Positions 28,955 to 38,732 are shown, counted from the stretch's first letter. The stretch is 64,000 nt of DNA from Streptomyces sp. NBC_00273 (GCF_036178145.1 NZ_CP108067.1:5958501-6022500); one strand, 5' to 3'. Numbers and translations: made by a program. The notes: generated by a model from the letters alone, not told the origin.

Positions 28955-30037
28955 ATGACGGAAGCGATCCTGCTGGTCGGCGGACAAGGGACGCGCCTGC
29001 GACCCGTGACGGTGAACACGCCCAAGCCGATGGTCCCCACGGCCGGTGTCCCGTTCCTCGCCCACCAGATAGCCAGGGCCGCCGCCGCCGGTGTCACGCA
29101 CATCGTGATGGCCACCTGCTACCTCGCCGAGGTCTTCGAGCCCTACTTCGGCGACGGATCCGACTTCGGCCTCAGCCTCGAATACGTGGTCGAGGACGAG
29201 CCGCTCGGGACCGGCGGCGCCATCCGCAACGCCGGAGAGCGCCTGACCGGCGGCCCGGACTCCTCCGTCCTCGTCTTCAACGGCGACATCCTCACCGGCC
29301 TGGACATCGCCGGGCTGGTCGAGTCGCACGAGGCGGCCGACGCCGACGTCTCCCTGCACCTGGTCCGGGTCGAAGACCCGCGCGCCTTCGGCCTGGTCCC
29401 CACCGACTCCGAGGGGCGGGTGCTGGCCTTCACCGAGAAGCCGCAGACCCCCGAGGAGATCATCACCGACCAGATCAACGCCGGCTGCTACGTCTTCCGC
29501 CGCAGCGTGATCGACTCCATCCCGGCCGGCCGCCCGGTCTCCGTCGAGCGCGAGACCTTCCCCGGCCTGCTCGCCGCCGGGGCCAAGCTGCACGGCGTCA
29601 CCGAGAACACCTACTGGATGGACCTCGGCAAGCCCGAGTCGATCATCCAGGCCTCCGCCGACCTCGTACGCGGCGTGGTCTCCTCCCCGGCCGTCCCCGG
29701 CCGCCGCGGCGAGTCCCTGGTCCTGCCCGGCGCCGAGGTGGCCGCCGGCGCCAAGCTGTCGGGGGGCACCGTCGTGGGCGCGGGCGCCCGGATCGGGGCC
29801 GGAGCGGTCGTCCAGGGCTCCATCGTCCTCGACGACGCCGTCATCGGCCCGGACGCCCAGGTGAACGCCAGCCTGATCGGCGCCCGCGCCGCGGTCGGCG
29901 CGCGGACCGTCCTCGACGCCGTCGTCATCGGCGACGGCGCCACCGTGGGGGCCGACAACGAACTGCGCGGCGGCGCCCGCGTGTGGTGCGACGCGCAGCT
30001 GCCCGCCGCCGCCATCCGCTTCTCCCCGGACGCCTGA
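28955..30037 (+). CDS. Sugar-nucleotide pyrophosphorylase (mannose-1-phosphate guanylyltransferase-like)
   Basis: 360 residues. The N-terminal nucleotidyltransferase domain starts ILLVGGQGTRLRPVT and contains KPMVPTAG, FNGDILTGLD and GCYVFRR. The C-terminal left-handed beta-helix carries hexapeptide repeats (GAGARIGAGAVVQGSIVLDDAVIG). This layout fits eukaryotic-type GDP-mannose pyrophosphorylases. It would supply NDP-sugar, probably GDP-mannose, from the mannose-1-phosphate made by manA and manB downstream in the window. Strict nucleotide and sugar specificity cannot be read from sequence alone. Confidence 0.88.
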   Translation: MTEAILLVGGQGTRLRPVTVNTPKPMVPTAGVPFLAHQIARAAAAGVTHIVMATCYLAEVFEPYFGDGSDFGLSLEYVVEDEPLGTGGAIRNAGERLTGGPDSSVLVFNGDILTGLDIAGLVESHEAADADVSLHLVRVEDPRAFGLVPTDSEGRVLAFTEKPQTPEEIITDQINAGCYVFRRSVIDSIPAGRPVSVERETFPGLLAAGAKLHGVTENTYWMDLGKPESIIQASADLVRGVVSSPAVPGRRGESLVLPGAEVAAGAKLSGGTVVGAGARIGAGAVVQGSIVLDDAVIGPDAQVNASLIGARAAVGARTVLDAVVIGDGATVGADNELRGGARVWCDAQLPAAAIRFSPDA

Positions 30038-30049
30038 TCCGGGGAGCGG

Positions 30050-30074
30050 GCAGCGCGCGGTCCGGGCGCGCTGC
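30050..30074. terminator. Hairpin between convergent genes
   Basis: A perfect 9-bp stem (GCAGCGCGC with GCGCGCTGC) and 7-base loop fills the 39-bp gap between the nucleotidyltransferase stop and the convergent LCP gene. Confidence 0.75.
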
Positions 30075-30076
30075 CG

Positions 30077-31396
30077 TCAGTTGCCGCGGACGGTGACCTT
30101 CTCGTCGTTCTGGATCTGCTTCACCAGCTGCTGCACCTTCGCCTTGTCCCAGACGAGGTTGCCGCCGCGCTGGCCGGAGATCGGCATGTTCATCGACACG
30201 CCGTCACCGCCGTTGACGCCCTTCATCGCGAAGAACATCTGGCCCATGTCGTACAGGCCCATGTCCTTGTCCACGACGAGGGTGTCCAGGCCCGCACCCA
30301 GCATCGGGTAGAGCGCGAACGGGTTGAGGATCGTCGACGGCGTCGCGGCCTGGCTGGCCAGCGCCGACAGGAACTTCTGCTGGTTCTTCGTCCGCTGGAG
30401 GTCGGACTCGGCGAAGGCGTACCGGGTCCGTACGAAGGCCAGGGACTGCTCGCCGTTCAGGGTCTGCTTGCCGGCCTTGAAGTCGGCACCCGACTTCTCG
30501 TCCTTGAAGCCCTCCTCGATGTTCAGCTCCACGCCGCCCAGCGCGTCCACGATGTTCGCGAAGCCGGCGAAGCCGATCTCCGCGTAGTGGTCGATGCGCA
30601 GGCCCGTGTTGTGCTCCACCGTCCGCACGAGCAGCTCGGGGCCGTCCTCCGCGTACGCGGCGTTGAGCTTGACCCGCCGCCCCTGCGCGGGGAACGTCTT
30701 GCCGGACTGGGAGCCGACGAAGGAGGGGATCTCCACGTCCGAGTCGCGCGGCAGCGAGATCATGGTGTTCCCGCTGGAGCACTTCGCCAGGATCATCATC
30801 GAGTCGGTCCGCTTGCCCTCGGCCGAGCCCGTGTGGAGCTTCTTCTTCTCCTCGTCGGACATGCCCTCACGGCTGTCCGAGCCCACGATCAGGTACGTCG
30901 TGCAGTCGCCCTCCTTCGGGCGCTCGATGACCTTGGAGAGGTCCACCTCGCGGCGCACCTTGGAGTCGGCCCAGAAGTACGTGGCGACGGACGTCACGAG
31001 GAGCGCGGAGACCAGCACGATCGAGCCGACCTTGATCCGCTTGCGCCAGTCCGGCGCGGGACCGGGCGCCCGCCCGGGGCGGCCGGGCCCGGACGGCCCG
31101 CCGGGGCCCGCCGGTCCGCCCGGAGCGCCGCCCTGCGGAGCCCCGTAGACCTGGCCGGTGTTGTAGCCGCTGTCGTAACCGCCGTAGGTGTCGTGGCCGC
31201 CCGCCTGCTGCGGGGGTACGCCGTACGCGGGCGGCGGGCCCGCCGGGCGCTGCGGGCGCGGGGGCTGCGCGGGCCGGGGCTGCTGCTGCGGCTGCTGCTG
31301 CCGCTGGACGTGCCGCATCCGCTGCACGCCCTCGGGCTGCGGCTGCGCGCTGCCGCGCCCGTACGCGTCGTCACGACCTTCTGGCCAGTCATTCAT
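30077..31396 (-). CDS. LytR-CpsA-Psr (LCP) family protein 1
   Basis: 439 residues from ATG 31396. A cytoplasmic N-terminal tail of about 120 residues is rich in Gln, Pro, Gly and Tyr (RQQQPQQQPRPAQPPRP). One transmembrane helix (122-143) precedes the LCP domain with IVGSDSREGM, RTDSMMI, ISLPRDSDVEIP, KLNAAYAEDGP and GEQSLAFVRTRYAF. LCP enzymes transfer polyprenyl-diphosphate-linked glycopolymers to peptidoglycan outside the membrane. There is no LytR_C domain. The frame stays open far upstream, but that part overlaps other genes in the wrong sense. Confidence 0.92.
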   Translation of the reverse strand: MNDWPEGRDDAYGRGSAQPQPEGVQRMRHVQRQQQPQQQPRPAQPPRPQRPAGPPPAYGVPPQQAGGHDTYGGYDSGYNTGQVYGAPQGGAPGGPAGPGGPSGPGRPGRAPGPAPDWRKRIKVGSIVLVSALLVTSVATYFWADSKVRREVDLSKVIERPKEGDCTTYLIVGSDSREGMSDEEKKKLHTGSAEGKRTDSMMILAKCSSGNTMISLPRDSDVEIPSFVGSQSGKTFPAQGRRVKLNAAYAEDGPELLVRTVEHNTGLRIDHYAEIGFAGFANIVDALGGVELNIEEGFKDEKSGADFKAGKQTLNGEQSLAFVRTRYAFAESDLQRTKNQQKFLSALASQAATPSTILNPFALYPMLGAGLDTLVVDKDMGLYDMGQMFFAMKGVNGGDGVSMNMPISGQRGGNLVWDKAKVQQLVKQIQNDEKVTVRGN

Positions 31397-31663
31397 GCGC
31401 CCAAGAATGCCTGCCCGGGTGCGTGCTCCGACAGCCCGGTCCACATTCCGTTCCGCTGCTGTTGCAGAGCTGATGCCTCCGTGAGCCATCTCGACGGCGT
31501 CCTGCCGGGCGGGCCGTCCTCGCGGTGTCCGCCACGCCCGCCCGCCGCCTTCCCCTCGGTCCCCGACGCCCCGCGTCGACTCCCTCCTCGGCCTCGCGGG
31601 CGCACGCCCGCGCACCACCGCCTGATCAGGCCCGATCGACGGGACACCCCCTAAGGTGTCCGT

Positions 31664-32200
31664 ATGACACAGATACCGGGCGAGCTGCCCGGGAAGCCCA
31701 CCGCAGCCTCCCGGACGACCCTCAGCCACATCATGACCGCCAACGACACCAACCTCCTCGGCACGGTGCACGGCGGCGTGATCATGAAGCTGGTGGACGA
31801 CGCGGCCGGTGCCGTGGCCGGCCGCCACTCCGGCGGCCCGGCGGTCACCGCCTCCATGGACGAGATGGCCTTCCTCGCGCCCGTGCGCGTGGGCGACCTC
31901 GTCCACGTGAAGGCCCAGTGCAACTGGACCGGCCGCTCCTCCATGGAGATCGGCGTACGCGTCCTCGCGGAGCGGTGGAACGAGTCCACTCCCGCCACCC
32001 AGGTCGGCACCGCCTACCTCGTCTTCGCCGCGGTCGACGCCGACGGCAAGCCCCGCGAGGTCCCGCCCGTCCTCCCGGAGACGGAACAGGACGAGCGGCG
32101 CTACCAGGAGGCCCAGATCCGCCGCACCCACCGGCTCGCCCGCCGCCAGGCGATCATGGCGCTGCGCGAGGAGCGGGCGGCCCAGGGCTTCGACGACTGA
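31664..32200 (+). CDS. Acyl-CoA thioesterase, hotdog fold
   Basis: 178 residues. The sequence GTVHGGVIMKLVDDAAGAVAGRH is the hotdog helix with the active-site region of BACH/YciA-like thioesterases, and RSSMEIGVRV forms the following strand. A basic C-terminal helix (RRTHRLARRQAIMALREERA) extends beyond the fold. It hydrolyses acyl-CoA to free acid and CoA. It is divergent from LCP protein 1 and convergent with LCP protein 2. Confidence 0.88.
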   Translation: MTQIPGELPGKPTAASRTTLSHIMTANDTNLLGTVHGGVIMKLVDDAAGAVAGRHSGGPAVTASMDEMAFLAPVRVGDLVHVKAQCNWTGRSSMEIGVRVLAERWNESTPATQVGTAYLVFAAVDADGKPREVPPVLPETEQDERRYQEAQIRRTHRLARRQAIMALREERAAQGFDD

Positions 32201-32205
32201 CGCCC

Positions 32206-33705
32206 CTAGGGGGCGTTCCCGCAGACCACTTGGTCGCCGGTGACCACCCCGAAGGCGCCCCGGTAGGGGTCCTCGGCGCGGACCGGCACCACCTTCCGGT
32301 AGTCCGCGCCCGCGATCACCACCACCGTCCGTCCCTGGCCCGCCACCGCCCGCAGCTCGCTGCCCGGCAGCGCGGTCGCCACCGAGCGGGCGGAGCGGTC
32401 CCAGCGCGGGTCGTACGTGATCACCGTGCGCTTGACCTCGCGGCTGGCCCCGTTGCCCGGGGCCCGGGTGGTGTCGAAGCCGGTGGCGCGCAGCGCGGCG
32501 TCCACCCGGCCGCCCATTCCGTCGATCCGGGTGCCGTTCTCCACCTGGACGCGGACCTCGCGCGGGGGCACGTCCACCGGCACGGCCGCCGGCGGACCGC
32601 CTCCGGCCTTCCCGGGCCGGGCGGGGGCGAGCGGCCGGTCCTCGCGCAGCGCCTCGAACAGCCTGGCCGCCTTCGGCTCGTCCCACTTCACGGTGGACCC
32701 GATGCCCTTGACGGGGAAGGAGGGGCTGCCGATGGGCACCGAGGCGAACTCCGAGGAGGACGGGGTGAAGTCCCGCATCGCCTGCCCGAGGGCCAGCATC
32801 TGCTCCGAGCCGAAGTCCTTGTCGGCCCGGACGGACCCGAGGAGGGTGGAGCTGACCTCCTTGAACTTCACCGGGTTCAGCAGCACCCCGCCCCCGGTCG
32901 CCTGCTTGATCAGGGCGGCGATGAACCGCTGCTGGCGCTGCATCCGGCCTAGGTCGGAGGCTCCGTCGACATGGCGCGAGCGCACGTACTGCAGGGCCTG
33001 ACCGCCGCTGAGGCGGTGGTTGCCCGGCAGCAGGTCGAGTCCTGTGTTGCGGTCCCGCATGGTCTTGGCCGTGCAGATCTCCACACCGCCCATCGCGTCG
33101 ACCGTCTTCATGAAACTGGTGAAGTCGACCTCCAGGTAGTGGTCGATCTTCACCCGGGTCATGTTCTCCACGGTCCGCACGGTCAGGTTGGGCCCGCCCT
33201 CCGCGTACGCCGCGTTCAGCCGTACGGGGTGGGCCTTGTGCGCCTTGCCGGTGACGAGGTCCCGGTGCGCGGGCACCTCGGCGAAGCTGTCGCGGGGCAG
33301 GCTGATCACGCTGGCCCGCTCCTTGTCGGCCGACAGGTGCACCAGCATGATCGTGTCCGTGCAGTGGCAGGGCGCGCCGCCCAGGCGGTACTCGCGCTTC
33401 TCCTCCGGGGAGACCTTCTCCCGCCCGTCGGTGCCCACCAGCAGGAAGTTGAGGCCGTGTCCGGCCTGCGGGCGGTTCTTCATGTCCTTGAACGGGTCCA
33501 CCCGGTCGATCCCGGTGTCCAGACCGGTCATCACGGCGTGCCCGACGGCCCCGGAGCCGAGCACCACCACCGACAGCCCGGCCGCGAGCCGTACTCCCCA
33601 CCGGGGTCGCCCGTCGCGGTGCCGGGCGCGGCCGCCGTCGCCGCGTCGGACGCGCTGCGGCCGGGGCGGCCCGTCAGGACGGGCGGGACGGTGCGGCTGG
33701 GGCAC
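32206..33705 (-). CDS. LytR-CpsA-Psr (LCP) family protein 2 with LytR_C domain
   Basis: 499 residues from GTG 33705, chosen because GGAGG lies 8 bases upstream; a GTG at 33714 would overlap that site. Arg/Pro-rich cytoplasmic start, transmembrane helix about 39-58, LCP domain (LLVGTDGREKVSPEE, ISLPRDSFAEVP, LNAAYAEGGPNL, GGQALQYVRSRHV) and a C-terminal LytR_C domain starting near VRVQVENGTRIDGMGG. Ligates secondary cell-wall polymers to peptidoglycan. Confidence 0.92.
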   Translation of the reverse strand: MPQPHRPARPDGPPRPQRVRRGDGGRARHRDGRPRWGVRLAAGLSVVVLGSGAVGHAVMTGLDTGIDRVDPFKDMKNRPQAGHGLNFLLVGTDGREKVSPEEKREYRLGGAPCHCTDTIMLVHLSADKERASVISLPRDSFAEVPAHRDLVTGKAHKAHPVRLNAAYAEGGPNLTVRTVENMTRVKIDHYLEVDFTSFMKTVDAMGGVEICTAKTMRDRNTGLDLLPGNHRLSGGQALQYVRSRHVDGASDLGRMQRQQRFIAALIKQATGGGVLLNPVKFKEVSSTLLGSVRADKDFGSEQMLALGQAMRDFTPSSSEFASVPIGSPSFPVKGIGSTVKWDEPKAARLFEALREDRPLAPARPGKAGGGPPAAVPVDVPPREVRVQVENGTRIDGMGGRVDAALRATGFDTTRAPGNGASREVKRTVITYDPRWDRSARSVATALPGSELRAVAGQGRTVVVIAGADYRKVVPVRAEDPYRGAFGVVTGDQVVCGNAP

Positions 33706-33880
33706 GGTGGACACCTCCGCGGGGGCAGCAGGGAGACCGGCCGGGGCACTGACCGGATCGGCTGATTCGGCAGAACAGTAGGCCCATACGATCAGCAGCT
33801 GTCCTTACCGGTCGCTCGGCGCGCACCCGGTTCCCCCGTACGCGGTAACGTGACACCGATACCCGACCTTGAAGGACCAC

Positions 33881-34906
33881 ATGCCCACCCAGCAGCCCGC
33901 AGTCTCGGTGATCATGCCGGTGCTCGACGAGGAGCACTACCTCCGCGATTCCGTCCGTCACATCCTGGAACAGGACTACGCGGGCGAGATGGAGGTGGTG
34001 ATCGCACTCGGGCCGTCCACGGACCGCACCGACGAGATCGCCGCCGAACTCGTCGCCGAGGATCCCCGAGTCCACACCGTCCCGAACCCCACCGGCCGGA
34101 CCCCGGCGGCGCTCAACGCCGCCATCAAGGCCTCGCGTCACCCCATCGTGGTGCGCGTCGACGGCCACGGCATGCTTTCGCCGAACTACATCGCCACCGC
34201 CGTGCGCCTCCTGGAGGAGACCGGCGCCCAGAACGTCGGCGGCATCATGCACGCCGAGGGCGAGAACGCCTGGGAAGAGGCCGTCGCCGCCGCGATGACC
34301 TCGAAGATCGGTGTCGGCAACGCGCCGTTCCACACCGGCGGCCAGGCCGGGCCGGCCGAGACCGTCTACCTCGGAGTCTTCCGCCGCGAGGCGCTGGAAC
34401 AGCAGGACGGCTACAACGAGGAGTTCATCCGCGCCCAGGACTGGGAGCTGAACTTCCGCATCCGCGAGGCCGGCGGTCTGATCTGGTTCTCGCCGGAGCT
34501 GATGGTCCAGTACCGTCCGCGGCGCTCCGTACGGGCCCTGGCCAAGCAGTACAAGGACTACGGGCGCTGGCGGCACGTGGTGGCCCGCTACCACTCGGGC
34601 TCCATCAACCTGCGCTACCTGGCCCCGCCGACCCTCGTCTGCGCGATCGCCGCGAGCGTGGTCGTGGGCGCGACCGTCACCCCGTGGGGCTTCGCCCTCC
34701 CGGCCGGCTACCTCGCGGCGATCACCGCGGGTTCCGTACCGGCGGGCAAGGGGCTCGGGATCAAGGCCCGGGCGCAGATCCCCGTCGCCCTGGCGACCAT
34801 GCACCTGTCCTGGGGCTTCGGCTTCCTGACCAGCCCGCGGGCCCTGGCGAACAAGGTCATCGCGAGCCGCCGTCCGGCCGTGCAGCGGGACTCCTCGCAG
34901 GTCTGA
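33881..34906 (+). CDS. Family 2 glycosyltransferase
   Basis: 341 residues from ATG 33881 (GAAGGACC upstream). GT-A fold: VSVIMPVLDEEHYLRDSV, then VRVDGHGMLSPNY in the metal/sugar-binding loop and EFIRAQDWELNFRIREAGG for the acceptor-side catalytic acid. Near the C-terminus are two or three hydrophobic segments (about 247-285, 305-320), so it is membrane-associated. It resembles succinoglycan-type beta-glycosyltransferases. It is divergent from LCP protein 2 and followed by a strong terminator, placing it within the envelope-polymer region. Confidence 0.9.
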   Translation: MPTQQPAVSVIMPVLDEEHYLRDSVRHILEQDYAGEMEVVIALGPSTDRTDEIAAELVAEDPRVHTVPNPTGRTPAALNAAIKASRHPIVVRVDGHGMLSPNYIATAVRLLEETGAQNVGGIMHAEGENAWEEAVAAAMTSKIGVGNAPFHTGGQAGPAETVYLGVFRREALEQQDGYNEEFIRAQDWELNFRIREAGGLIWFSPELMVQYRPRRSVRALAKQYKDYGRWRHVVARYHSGSINLRYLAPPTLVCAIAASVVVGATVTPWGFALPAGYLAAITAGSVPAGKGLGIKARAQIPVALATMHLSWGFGFLTSPRALANKVIASRRPAVQRDSSQV

Positions 34907-34913
34907 GACGTAC

Positions 34914-34970
34914 GAAGGGGCCCGGCCCGGAGGTTGCGCACCGTCGCAACCGCCGGGCCGGGCCCCTTTC
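34914..34970. terminator. Bidirectional terminator
   Basis: A 16-bp GC-rich outer stem (34915-34930 with 34953-34968) and an inner GGTTGCG/CGCAACC stem end in CCCCTTTC. It lies between the glycosyltransferase and the convergent LCP protein 3 gene. Confidence 0.9.
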
Positions 34971-34987
34971 GCGTGCTCGCGTGCGCG

Positions 34988-36712
34988 CTACCAGGTGAAG
35001 CCCGGCTGGATCGCCATGCAGGCTCCCTCGTTGTCGCCGTTGAGCGCGTGGGCCGAGGTCGGGGCCACGGTCGGGGCGGGCGGCGGCGGGGCCGGCGCGT
35101 TGCCGGTCCGCCAGTCCTTGCCGACCAGCAGGGTGATCCCGGAGACCTCCTCGGACTTCTGCACCGAGGAGGCGGGCAGGCCCAGGGCGGCGGCCACGAC
35201 GCCCGCGTCGGCCGCCTGGGCGTCCGTGGCGTAGCGGACGACCGTGGTGTCCTCGGCGCCGGTCTGGGTGTCGGCGGTGGCCTTGGTGAAGCCCTTGCCG
35301 GTCAGCAGCGAGGCCACCTCGTTCGCCCGGTTCTTGACCCGGGTCTCGGCGCCGGCCTTGCCGCTCGTCGCGTTGCGGACGGTGACCGCGATCTTCGCGG
35401 GAGCCGCGGCCGGTGCCGTGGTCGGGGCGGTGGTCGGTGCCGTGGTCGGGGCGGCCGGCGTCGGCGTGCCCGCGGACGCGGAAGCACCCGGGGACGGTGA
35501 GGCACCCTCCGCCGGGGTCCCGGAGCCCTTGCCGTCGAGGGCGATGTCCTCGCGGACCATCCGGAACACGGCCTCGGCCTCGTCTGCCATGGGCTCGACC
35601 CGGCCGTCCAGGCCGGGCTTGGTGCTGTAGACCCACGGCATGGTGGTCATGGTGATCCGGCCCGGGGGCACCTTCTTGAGCTCCATGCTCAGGTCGTACA
35701 GCTTGTCGATCTTGTTCAGCCCGGGATCCACGACCATGGCCTCGATCGCCGCCTGCGCCAGGCTGTTGAGCTTCACCGGGTTGGTGAGCTTGGCGTTCTT
35801 GCGGAACTCGCGGGACATCGACGTCATGTACTGGTGCTGGGCGTGGGTGCGGCCGATGTCGGTGCCGTCCTCGAAGCCGTAGCGGGTGCGCAGCCACTGC
35901 AGGGCCTGCTCGCCCTGGATGACGCTCGTGCCCTTGGGCAGCTTCAGGCCGGAGCCCTTGCCGTCACGGGTGCGGGAGTGGACGTTCTCCTCCACGCAGA
36001 CCGGGACGCCGCCGATGGCGTCCGCCATCGAGACCACGCCCTTGAAGTCGATCATCATGAAGTGATCGATGGGGATCTTGGTCAGCTCTTGCCAGGTGGC
36101 GACCGTGCAGCCCGGGCCGCCGCGCTGCAGGGACTCGTTGGTCTGCACGAGGCCCTTGCTGGCGGCGTGCACCTTGCCGCCCGGCTCGGTGCACTTGGGC
36201 ATCATCAGCATCGTGTCGCGCGGCATCGAGACGACCGACATGTTGCTGCGGTCCGCGGACAGGTGCAGCAGCATCTGCACGTCCGCCAGCGGCGGGCCGT
36301 CGAAGGTGTCCGTGGCCCCGCCGAGGGCCTGGTTCGCCGCGTCGTCGCGCGCGTCGGAGCCGATCAGCAGGATGTTCAGCGGAGTCTGCCCGGAGGCGTT
36401 GGGCTTGGAACCGCCCAGTTTGGTCTCACCGAGGTTCAGCGCGTCCGTCTGGATGCTGCCGTTCAGATGGCGGTAGTACAGGTATCCGGCGGCCGCCGTC
36501 CCGAGTATCAGCAGGGACAGCACGGAGGCCGTCCAGCGCAGCACGCGCCGCCTGCCCGGTCTGCGGGCGGGGCCGCCACCCGTCTCCTGGCGACCCGCCT
36601 TGGAGCCGCCCCGCTGTGGGGGCACCGTGCCGGACGCGCCCGCCCCGCCGCCGGATATCTCCCCGGCGGCTTGGGCGTTCGCCCCCTCTCCTCGCACGCT
36701 GCTGCGCCTCAC
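34988..36712 (-). CDS. LytR-CpsA-Psr (LCP) family protein 3 with LytR_C domain
   Basis: 574 residues. Cytoplasmic start about 1-57, transmembrane helix about 60-80, LCP domain (LLIGSDARDDAANQ, VSMPRDTMLMMP, GEQALQWLRTRYGFEDG). A low-complexity linker of PTTAPTTAPTTAPAAAPA leads to a LytR_C domain (IAVTVRNATSGKAG). The last 30 residues are Pro-rich and end GACMAIQPGFTW. The GTG start at 36712 is 201 bp after the end of no other coding gene; the next LCP gene ends only 59 bp upstream on the same strand. Confidence 0.9.
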   Translation of the reverse strand: MRRSSVRGEGANAQAAGEISGGGAGASGTVPPQRGGSKAGRQETGGGPARRPGRRRVLRWTASVLSLLILGTAAAGYLYYRHLNGSIQTDALNLGETKLGGSKPNASGQTPLNILLIGSDARDDAANQALGGATDTFDGPPLADVQMLLHLSADRSNMSVVSMPRDTMLMMPKCTEPGGKVHAASKGLVQTNESLQRGGPGCTVATWQELTKIPIDHFMMIDFKGVVSMADAIGGVPVCVEENVHSRTRDGKGSGLKLPKGTSVIQGEQALQWLRTRYGFEDGTDIGRTHAQHQYMTSMSREFRKNAKLTNPVKLNSLAQAAIEAMVVDPGLNKIDKLYDLSMELKKVPPGRITMTTMPWVYSTKPGLDGRVEPMADEAEAVFRMVREDIALDGKGSGTPAEGASPSPGASASAGTPTPAAPTTAPTTAPTTAPAAAPAKIAVTVRNATSGKAGAETRVKNRANEVASLLTGKGFTKATADTQTGAEDTTVVRYATDAQAADAGVVAAALGLPASSVQKSEEVSGITLLVGKDWRTGNAPAPPPPAPTVAPTSAHALNGDNEGACMAIQPGFTW

Positions 36713-36771
36713 ACGTCCCCCTCAAGATCCTTCTCGGTCAACAGAGTGCCGGTGTCACCGGCCGAGTCCTG

Positions 36772-38511
36772 TTACTTGGCGCAGATCGCCTTGTCGGCCT
36801 GCGCCCGCTGCACGTCCTCGGGCAGCTGCTGGGGCACCGGGGCCGCCAGCGGGGCGCCCGGCTGCTGGAAGTCCGGACCCAGCGTCAGCTTCATCGGGGT
36901 CTTCGCCGAGGCGTCCGACGTCCCCACCTTCAGCGCGGTCGCGGGCAGGCCCATGATGTCCGCCAGCGCCCGGGCCTGGTCGGCCTGGTTGGGGGCGTAC
37001 TCCAGCTGCGTGGCGCCGACCTTCTCGGGCGCGTTGCCGACGTTGCTGGACTTCTTCACGCCCTTGCTGTTCTGCAGCCAGTTCAGCGTGGTGGAGGCGG
37101 AGCCCTTCGGGCCGCCGCCGTTGTAGATGCTCACGCGTACGTCCGCCGCGGCCGCGCGGTTGCCCTGGAGCAGCGCGTCCTGCTTGGCCTTCGCGTCCGC
37201 GTCGGCCGCCTCCTTGGCGGCCTGCTCCTTCTTCTCGACCTCCGTGAGCGAGACGTCCCCCCGGATCATCTGCAACAGCGGGTCGGCCAAGGCGTGGTCG
37301 ACGACGACGGTCGCCTTCTTGCCCACCGGTTCGGCCGGGTTGTCGAGCACCGGCAGGGTGGTGAAGGTGATGTTCTTCGTGTCGATGCCCTTCAACTCGC
37401 CGGCCAGATCGGTGAGTTTGCCGATGGAGCCGATCCCCGAGTCCACGCCGAGGGACTTGGTGGCGGCCTCCGCGAGGGAGAGGAACTTCTTGGGGCTGGT
37501 CAGCGTCTCCTTCGACTTCATCTCGCGCATCATCGAACCCAGGAACTGCTGCTGGATCCTGATCCGGTCGAGGTCGCTGTTGTTGCCGAAGCCGTGCCGG
37601 GTGCGGACGAAGGCGAGGGCCTCCTCGCCCGACAACCGGTGTTCGCCGGCGTCCAGCTTGAGGTGGGAGCCCTCTTCGTCGTTGACGGCCTTCTCCAGGC
37701 ACACCGGTACTCCGCCGACCGCCGTGCTCAGCGTCTTGACCGCGTTGAAGTCGGCCATCATGAAGTGGTCGACCTCGATGCCGGTGAGTTCCTTGACCGT
37801 GCGCATCGTGCAGCCCGCGTCGCGACCCTCCTGGCCCAGGCTGGTGTTGAAGCGGGTGCCCTTGGAGGGTTCGATCGTTTTCGTCGATCCGTCCGGCTGT
37901 TTCGTCGGGCAGGCCGGGATGTTGGTGATCAGGTCGCGGGGGATGGAGAGCGCGGTCGCGTTGGTCCGGTCCTTCGAGACGTGGAACAGGATCGTGGTGT
38001 CGGCGTGGCCGACGCTGTCCTTGTCCCCGTAGCTCTCGTTGCCCGCTCCGGTGCGCTTGTCGGTTCCGATGACCAGGATGTTGATGGGCTGGTCCTTCTT
38101 GAAACCGCCGGTGCCCGCGCCCGCCACGTCGGTGACGCTGAGGTTGCCGTTCAGGTGGTCGTAGTAGAGGTACCCCGCCACGGAACCGCCGACCAGCAGG
38201 AACGCCACCACCCCACCGGTGATGACCAGCGCCTTCTTGCGACGTCCACCGCCGCCCGCTTCCTTGCGGGAGCGGCCGCCGCGCCGACCGCCGCCGGGGG
38301 GCGGGTCGCCACGACGCGGCCTCGGCACGGCGGGGGAGGGGGCGGTGGGGGTTGAGGGAGCAGACGGTGATCTGCGGGGGGCGGTGACCTTCGGCCGCGC
38401 TTGCGCGGCGGAGTCGGCCAGTCGCAGTTCGTAGTTGCCGGTGCGGGGATTGAGCACCCACTGGTCTGCGGGGTCGATCTCGTCCGCCCGCCCACGGCTT
38501 TGCGCATCCAC
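36772..38511 (-). CDS. LytR-CpsA-Psr (LCP) family protein 4 with LytR_C domain
   Basis: 579 residues from GTG 38511, with GGAGG upstream. The N-terminal 110 residues are basic and Pro-rich; a motif DQWVLNPRTGNYELRL near the start recurs in Streptomyces LCP proteins. Transmembrane helix about 112-132; LCP domain with LVIGTDKRTGAGNES, LSIPRDLITNIPACP, GEEALAFVRTRHGFGN. The LytR_C domain is near VRVSIYNGGGPKGS. Likely co-transcribed with LCP protein 3. Confidence 0.9.
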   Translation of the reverse strand: MDAQSRGRADEIDPADQWVLNPRTGNYELRLADSAAQARPKVTAPRRSPSAPSTPTAPSPAVPRPRRGDPPPGGGRRGGRSRKEAGGGGRRKKALVITGGVVAFLLVGGSVAGYLYYDHLNGNLSVTDVAGAGTGGFKKDQPINILVIGTDKRTGAGNESYGDKDSVGHADTTILFHVSKDRTNATALSIPRDLITNIPACPTKQPDGSTKTIEPSKGTRFNTSLGQEGRDAGCTMRTVKELTGIEVDHFMMADFNAVKTLSTAVGGVPVCLEKAVNDEEGSHLKLDAGEHRLSGEEALAFVRTRHGFGNNSDLDRIRIQQQFLGSMMREMKSKETLTSPKKFLSLAEAATKSLGVDSGIGSIGKLTDLAGELKGIDTKNITFTTLPVLDNPAEPVGKKATVVVDHALADPLLQMIRGDVSLTEVEKKEQAAKEAADADAKAKQDALLQGNRAAAADVRVSIYNGGGPKGSASTTLNWLQNSKGVKKSSNVGNAPEKVGATQLEYAPNQADQARALADIMGLPATALKVGTSDASAKTPMKLTLGPDFQQPGAPLAAPVPQQLPEDVQRAQADKAICAK

Positions 38512-38732
38512 GGTTGCTCGAATCCTCCGTCGGTGCCTCGCGACGCGCCTCCCCCAGGCGCACGGTCAACGATCCGGCTGCTGGTGCCCGTATCTGATCC
38601 GGCCGGGCACCGGATCGCTCACCTTATCCGCCCTGTTCGGCGGCAAACCATGCTGGTGACAAATTCCACTCCCCTTATAACGGGGCGAACCGCCCATCCC
38701 ACTCGGTTCGGTCACCGGCTTTTGGGATTGCT

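Noticed and set aside
31397..33601. Upstream extension of LCP protein 1 across the thioesterase and LCP protein 2
   Set aside because: The frame is open by composition only, lacks any domain, and would overlap two other genes; ATG 31396 begins the conserved protein.
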